From Allium sativum (taxonomy: Eukaryota; Streptophyta; Magnoliopsida; Asparagales; Amaryllidaceae): 64,000 nt of DNA. Under the pieces are notes generated by a model, which was given only the letters and a program-made list of their open reading frames with translations, had not been told where the DNA came from and searched no databases. The stretch spans positions 462,462,310 to 462,526,309 of the forward strand of contig CM060912.1 in assembly GCA_030737875.1 (NCBI GenBank), given 5' to 3'. Each line of letters begins with the position of its first letter. Position 1 is the stretch's first letter. Shown one piece after another: positions 59,331-64,000 of this stretch. The position numbers and the translations under genes were made by a program.

Positions 59331-61879
59331 TGTGACGGCCCGCCCCGCACCAACCGACATTTACTCCAAAGGTGCGCTGTACACATGTCCAGTTAGCACG
59401 GAACGGGTCGTGAGAAGGAAAGGGAAGAAGGAAATGAACTAACAAAGAAACCTGTAATATGTCTCCCAGCGCATAGAAAAAAATATAATAATAACATACT
59501 TGACATAAACAGGAGAGACAGTGCATAAGCTAAAAACCAGAACTGAGCATCATAGCAGCGGAAATCCAAAATATAGCTTATTACAACTTTTCAAACTGTC
59601 TCAAAGCAAAAGCAAGATAAAGGAGGTACACTACTAATGCCCAAGTAGCGACCACCAACGACACAGGGAGAATATCTATATATCATACGTGGAAGCCTCC
59701 TGCTCGCCTCCGAATCAGCTACTCGCGCATCACCAGCTAACCATAACATATCTCTAGTCTGCTCGTGTGAGCACCCAGAGTAATAAGAGGAGACATAAAA
59801 CTCTGGGTCAGACATAAAGCCTGGTATGAGCGATAAGCAACAAAACATAACAATAACAGGTATTATCCAATCATACCTGGACCTACAACCAAAGAGTTAG
59901 CACTAAATATTGTACAACACTCTAAGGTGCCCTTTCAAATGGTGTAAAGATAATGGGGGTGGGGGTATGCATGTCATAGTGATGTTAAACAATAAAGCAT
60001 AGCAATCATCCTCACATCCCTCACTCAGTGCGTAAAGCATACGATATCCACTACTTTGGTCACCCAATACTTTGGGCCATGACGGAATCCAATCCTGTGT
60101 AACTATCACTACAAGCCCACCATCCATCTCTCAGTGGTGAACCAAAGTTATGAATACCGACAACCCCTTTGCACACGTCCCGCAGCAAAGCCCAACCATG
60201 AAGTGAACTGATTGGTTCCCAACTGGGTCCGGGATCCTGAGCTCTAACTTCCATTTGGACTACCTTTGCATCTCGGGTTTTAGTTATCATCCTCCGGATC
60301 GGTCTTTATTCAGTTCATAGCCTCCTGGTTCGGTTCGCAGTCACCATACTGGTTCGGGTCGAGTTCCTCCATTCGGATCGGGTCGCGCCATCAACTCGTG
60401 GTCCTCCAGCTCCATCGGATTGGTTCGAGTACCCTTCAGCGGATCGGATCGGAGTCTCCAAGTCCATCGCCACAGATCGGTTCGTGACAAGCTCCTTCGG
60501 GTCGGGTCGTGCTTCATCAGTTCGTGGGGCCCCTGTCGGATCGGGTCGTGCTTCCTTCTAGCGATCGGAGCTGCTAGCGGATCGTGAAGGTGGATCGTGG
60601 TGGAGGGCTCGGATCGGATCACATCGTCGGATCGTGGTCTTCAAGCATCGGCGGATCGGGTCGCGCCATCGGTTCGGATCGCCTTTGCTTCCACCGATCC
60701 GGTCCTGTTCGGGCTGATTTCCTGCAGTTCTTCCAGCGAGCAGTTTACGCCATTCGACGACGTTTTCGACCATTCTAATTATTCTAAACAATCACAAGTC
60801 ATACCAAACAGTCATAGCAATACGTATAATCAACCACAAACACCAAAACAACAATATGATAGGTTAAAATGGATCAAACATAGCCAAAACCCCATATTTT
60901 CCCTTAAGCATGTTTGGGTGAAACTTATGATATGATTAGCAAAACTTAACCAAATTATCCCAAATTCACATCAGAGGTCTAAAACAATATTTCAGAATTT
61001 ATGAATATTTTCTCAGATTTTTAACATGCACAAATTCGCTAATTATCACTAATTACCCCTTAATCCCCCAAATTCCGGGATTTGCAAAATTAGTCGAAAT
61101 TAACCCAAATTCATATCAGAGGCATAAAATAATGTTTTAGAATTTTGGGAAATTTTCTAGATTTTTCTGAGCCATAATTTCGCTAATCTTCGCTAATTAC
61201 CATAATTAGCCATAATTAGTGAGGAACTATGCAAATCACTCACCTTAGCCGCAAACAAACTTTAGATCTGAAATAATCTCTGATTTGGATCCAATCCCTA
61301 TGTGTTCCAGCAGCTCTCTCTCTGATTTAGTGAAGATTTTCTTTGATTTGATGTAGATTAGGCCAAAACTTGATTAGAAAGTGATTAGAAGGTGATTTGG
61401 GTGTTGGAGGCCATTGCTAGAGCTTGAAAGAGGTAAGTGAAGGCTGGAAAAATGAGTCTAAAACCGAAATCCTAACCCTAGCAGCCCTTAAATACCCCAA
61501 ATCCCGAAATCCCCCCTTTGGGCCTAGCTGCTAATTACCCGGTTAAGCCCAATTAGCTGAAAATAACCCTTTAAACCTTAATTCAGCCATATCTCCCAAA
61601 CGGTAAGTCCGTTTGGCTATTATGACCACTCTACGGAAAGAGAAACCATCATTCGAATCCAATGGAAGTGGTTTCAGGTCAAAACCCTTTTCCAGTCAAA
61701 AGTTATGGCCAAAACAGTACCAACTAGGGGCAAAACAGTCATTTAAAAATCGACAAATATCATGAACATGGGAAATGACCCCAATAGTCGTCTCCCAAAG
61801 TTACATGACCATACGACTTCATATGTGAAAGAAATAAATATTCTACGATCCCATGATGCGTAGAATACGGGTCGTTACA
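59331..61879 (-). repeat. 5' LTR of the Tekay-like element
   Basis: Matches 52708-55262 from end to end with only scattered single-base changes and one or two short indels. Followed by the target duplicate GGTCA (61880-61884). Confidence 0.93.
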
Positions 61880-61884
61880 GGTCA

Positions 61885-62527
61885 TTTTCGGGTCAACTCG
61901 AATTTGACCCGTTTTTAAACGAGTGGGTTTAGGATTGACCCGCTAACTTGATTTTGACCCTCCAAACCCGATTATATGTTGTATCTCGTCCATACTGTTA
62001 GTCTTTTAAGTATACTGTTAGTGTTAATCTTTTATGTATGCTCGTATATGTAAGTTGTTATATTTTACTAATATTTTCTTGTATGTTGTTAGTTATATTT
62101 TACTTATAACAACTGTATTTGTTCCATACTAGTAGTCTTTAATTTATGCAGCATGGGAATATATACTTACGTATAGAAAATGATTTTTGGATATGGTGAT
62201 TTCATGCTTTATAGTTGTGTTGTCTGTTGGTGACTTTGCAACTTGTTGCATGTTGGCGATTATATAATAGTGTGCATGTTGGTGATTTGTCTCTTTTGTT
62301 GCTTTTATTAGTAGGCAATATCTATCAATGGGTCAAACAAGTAAATTCGACCCAACACGACCGACACGACCTATTTAGTTAAACGGGTTACGCGGGTCGG
62401 GTCGGGTCAACCCGTTTATAAACGGGTCGGGTTAGGGTTGGGAAAATATGACACGTTTAATAAACAGGTTGATCCGACCTGTTTATAAATCAACCCTAAC
62501 CCGACTTGACCCAACCCGACACGACCC
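61885..62527. mobile_element. Right arm of the hAT element
   Basis: Continues the hAT after the LTR element: gaccc / gggtc-rich blocks at about 61885-61970 and 62335-62525, with a T-rich middle holding repeated tgttag and ttggtga phrases. No gene. Confidence 0.85.
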
Positions 62528-62548
62528 ATTGACAGCCCTAGGTAGAAC

Positions 62549-63518
62549 CATCTCTTCTAAGACCAGCCTTTAACTCTTCGAATGTGATAGCACCACTGTT
62601 AACTGTGTCCATGGCCTTAAACATTTCCTTCAGTCCAGTTATCTCCTCCTCCGAAAGGCTTTCAGCTATCACCTGATACACATTGCGCATTATACACGAT
62701 CACACTGAAAGCTCATATTTTGCAAAAAGAACCACAGATGCACAAACTCGTAGGACCATTTTCTTAAGTTTATTCATTGCGGAAAACTGCTTGAGACGAG
62801 AAAGAACTGCAGGGTCTAATGCCCGATCAGGAGCAACTCCATGTTCGCATATCCAAGGATGACCTATTCATTTAAGGATATCACCATAAATTAGCTTATA
62901 GACATGATCATATATTTACATATATATATATATATATATATATGAATGGATAAATTACAAAGAACTTCATGAGCAGTCAAGCGTTCAAAAGGTCGACAGC
63001 ATAGCATTCTCTTAATGAGGTCCTTTGCGCTATCACATATCATAGGCCATGGATCGGATTAGAAATCAATCACACCTTTTAGAACTGCATCAAATATTCC
63101 TTGCTGTGTCTCTATCAAAATCCCTCAAAATTTCCATTGTCAGAAAATTTTGAACAGTCATATTGAACTAAAAGTAAGTTAGCCAACTCACTGAAACTAG
63201 TCAAAACATTTTAAAAGTATATTACACATTGATGGATCTTTTTGATAAAAAGAACTATAAGTTGCTTAGAAGTCAAAATGTGGAAACGTCCATTTCTTAG
63301 CTTAGGGACGATTTTCACAAATCATTTTTACCAAGTAAACAACTATAATGCCTTTGTCGTTGGATACATGCATTGGAACTCTATTTAAATACATATCGTC
63401 TTATGTAATTTAAACTAAAATAGCTCTTGATAAGTCACACAAAGGAGGCATGCTACTCAACAAAATGTATCGTATGACTCCGGCAGTCCAAACGTCGGCT
63501 TCTGGCAAAAATGTGGTG
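62549..63518 (-). pseudogene. Calcium-dependent protein kinase (CDPK) pseudogene, kinase C-lobe to EF-hand 1
   Basis: CDPKs are plant Ser/Thr kinases with a junction helix and four EF-hands that sense calcium. Four exon pieces are readable on the minus strand. 63436-63518: LPEADVWTAGVIRYILLS (kinase subdomain IX). 62959-63111: TQQGIFDAVLKGVIDF, a TAA stop where Glu is usual, then [19 protein letters not shown] and ERLTAHEVL. 62748-62863: [16 protein letters not shown] and [19 protein letters not shown] (autoinhibitory junction). 62549-62672: [18 protein letters not shown] and EF-hand 1 [14 protein letters not shown], with Val in place of Asp at loop position 3. Introns 62864-62958 and 62673-62747 keep GT-AG ends at the family's usual places. 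The N-lobe and EF-hands 2-4 are not found. The stop, the losses and the transposon make it non-functional. Confidence 0.88.
63112..63435 (-). other. Inferred intron of the CDPK pseudogene
   Basis: AT-rich sequence between the kinase pieces. The acceptor at 63112 (TTTTGATAG on the minus strand) is fair; the donor near 63436 is unclear. Nothing else is seen. Confidence 0.5.
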
Positions 63519-64000
63519 AATGAGGACCAATGTATAGGAATAATTGTCATACCGAATTAAGAAGGAGAATTATGGAAATGATCCCGATGAACAATGTATA
63601 GGAATTGGATCACTTGTTCCTGTTATCTATGACTATATTGTGAATGCAGATGTAGAAGAAAACGAGCCAACCGCATCGTTCACTTGTTCCTGTTATCTAT
63701 GATTGTATTATGAATGCCACCATTGTATAGCTGTCATGATAAAACTACTAGCTGTCACAATTGTATAGCTGAAAGTGCATTGTGCAAAACAAAGCTCGTT
63801 TTTGCTCAATAACCTACAAAATGTGCAGAATTAAGGACCAGTGAAGATGCTGCAATGAAGAACAGTTATTTATCACCATCACTAGTTGCTGCGAAGGACC
63901 AGCATGCACACCATTCTCAACAATGTTCATATGATCTGCTGTAATGGAAGGTCCAGTAGATTCAAGTGCATCAGCATTAGCACAAGTTAGTATGACCAGT
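63519..64000. other. Right edge, no gene recognised
   Basis: The kinase N-lobe expected here on the minus strand is not visible. A direct repeat cacttgttcctgttatctat lies at 63611 and 63679, and aatgtataggaat occurs twice (63528 and 63592), so the stretch has small duplications. Confidence 0.55.

Larger units (their letters stand above)
52708..61879 (-). mobile_element. Non-autonomous Tekay-like Ty3/gypsy element with gag and a chromodomain-like tail
   Basis: LTRs 52708-55262 (2555 bp) and 59331-61879 (2549 bp) are nearly identical, so insertion is recent compared with the others. Target duplication GGTCA at 52703-52707 and 61880-61884. On the minus strand: primer site 59317-59328, gag, a 2-kb hairpin-rich tract, the integrase C-terminus with a chromodomain-like end, polypurine tract, LTR. 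Protease, RT, RNase H and integrase core are absent. The LTR start TGTAACGACCCG, the ATTTCG-GG-CGAAATTTC phrase before the polypurine tract and the C-terminal domain fit the Tekay (Del) chromoviruses. Confidence 0.93.
52616..62540. mobile_element. Non-autonomous hAT transposon, split by an LTR element
   Basis: Terminal inverted repeats TAGGGCTGTCAAT (52616-52628) and ATTGACAGCCCTA (62528-62540), and an exact 8-bp target duplication GGTAGAAC (52608-52615 and 62541-62548), which is the hAT pattern. Without the element inside it, it is about 750 bp (52616-52707 plus 61885-62540). Both arms are rich in cccgacccg / cgggtcggg phrases. No transposase is encoded. Confidence 0.92.

Overview
The window is a piece of a large plant nuclear genome, made almost entirely of nested transposable elements. 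A flowering plant, probably a eudicot, is suggested by the long-LTR Ty3/gypsy and Sirevirus-type Ty1/copia elements, hAT and CACTA remnants, and the broken remains of a plant-only calcium-dependent protein kinase (CDPK) gene. No intact host gene is visible. No rRNA, tRNA, CRISPR or bacterial feature was seen. The species cannot be named from the sequence.

Layout. 1-1582 is the end of a long LTR running off the left edge (minus strand). 1583-5314 is AT-rich host flank. 5315-34516 is a complete giant-LTR element without coding capacity (LARD type, plus strand, target duplication CATGG on both sides). Its LTR is about 6.27 kb and its interior only 1.06 kb. Its 3' LTR was hit twice: by a gag-only Sirevirus-like copia element (14699 to about 24234, minus strand, one end deleted) and by a related 6.4-kb LTR that survives as a solo LTR (24792-31177, target duplication GATTT). 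Twelve bases beyond the LARD lies a Ty3/gypsy element (34534-50168, minus strand, target duplication GTTTT) with a decayed gag-PR-RT-RNaseH-IN. Its gag is split by another long-LTR non-coding element (39407-48457, minus strand). 50174-52571 is host sequence with a copia protease scrap and two CACTA ends. From 52572 to the right edge lie remnants of a CDPK gene on the minus strand. One EF-hand exon was split by a roughly 0.75-kb hAT element (52616-62540, target duplication GGTAGAAC), which was in turn split by a young Tekay-like gypsy element (52708-61879, target duplication GGTCA). That element keeps gag and a chromodomain-like integrase tail but has lost protease, RT, RNase H and the integrase core.

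How the parts fit. Reading the target duplications back gives the order: CDPK locus, then hAT, then the Tekay-like element; and host flank, then LARD and gypsy, then the elements inside each. The coding elements here are mostly parasites of other elements: gag without pol, LTRs without genes.

Most unusual signal. The long non-coding parts of these elements are not random. They are chains of short perfect stem-loops. The clearest is 56687-57456 in the Tekay-like element, where the lost pol is replaced by many hairpins of 7-bp stem and CCA loop whose stems differ in sequence while the loop stays the same. A second, about 90-nt GC-rich structured module occurs in two otherwise different LTR families, in the same sense orientation, with paired changes in its outer stem. 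These patterns look like selected RNA structure, or a peculiar mode of repeat growth, and I do not know a description of either.
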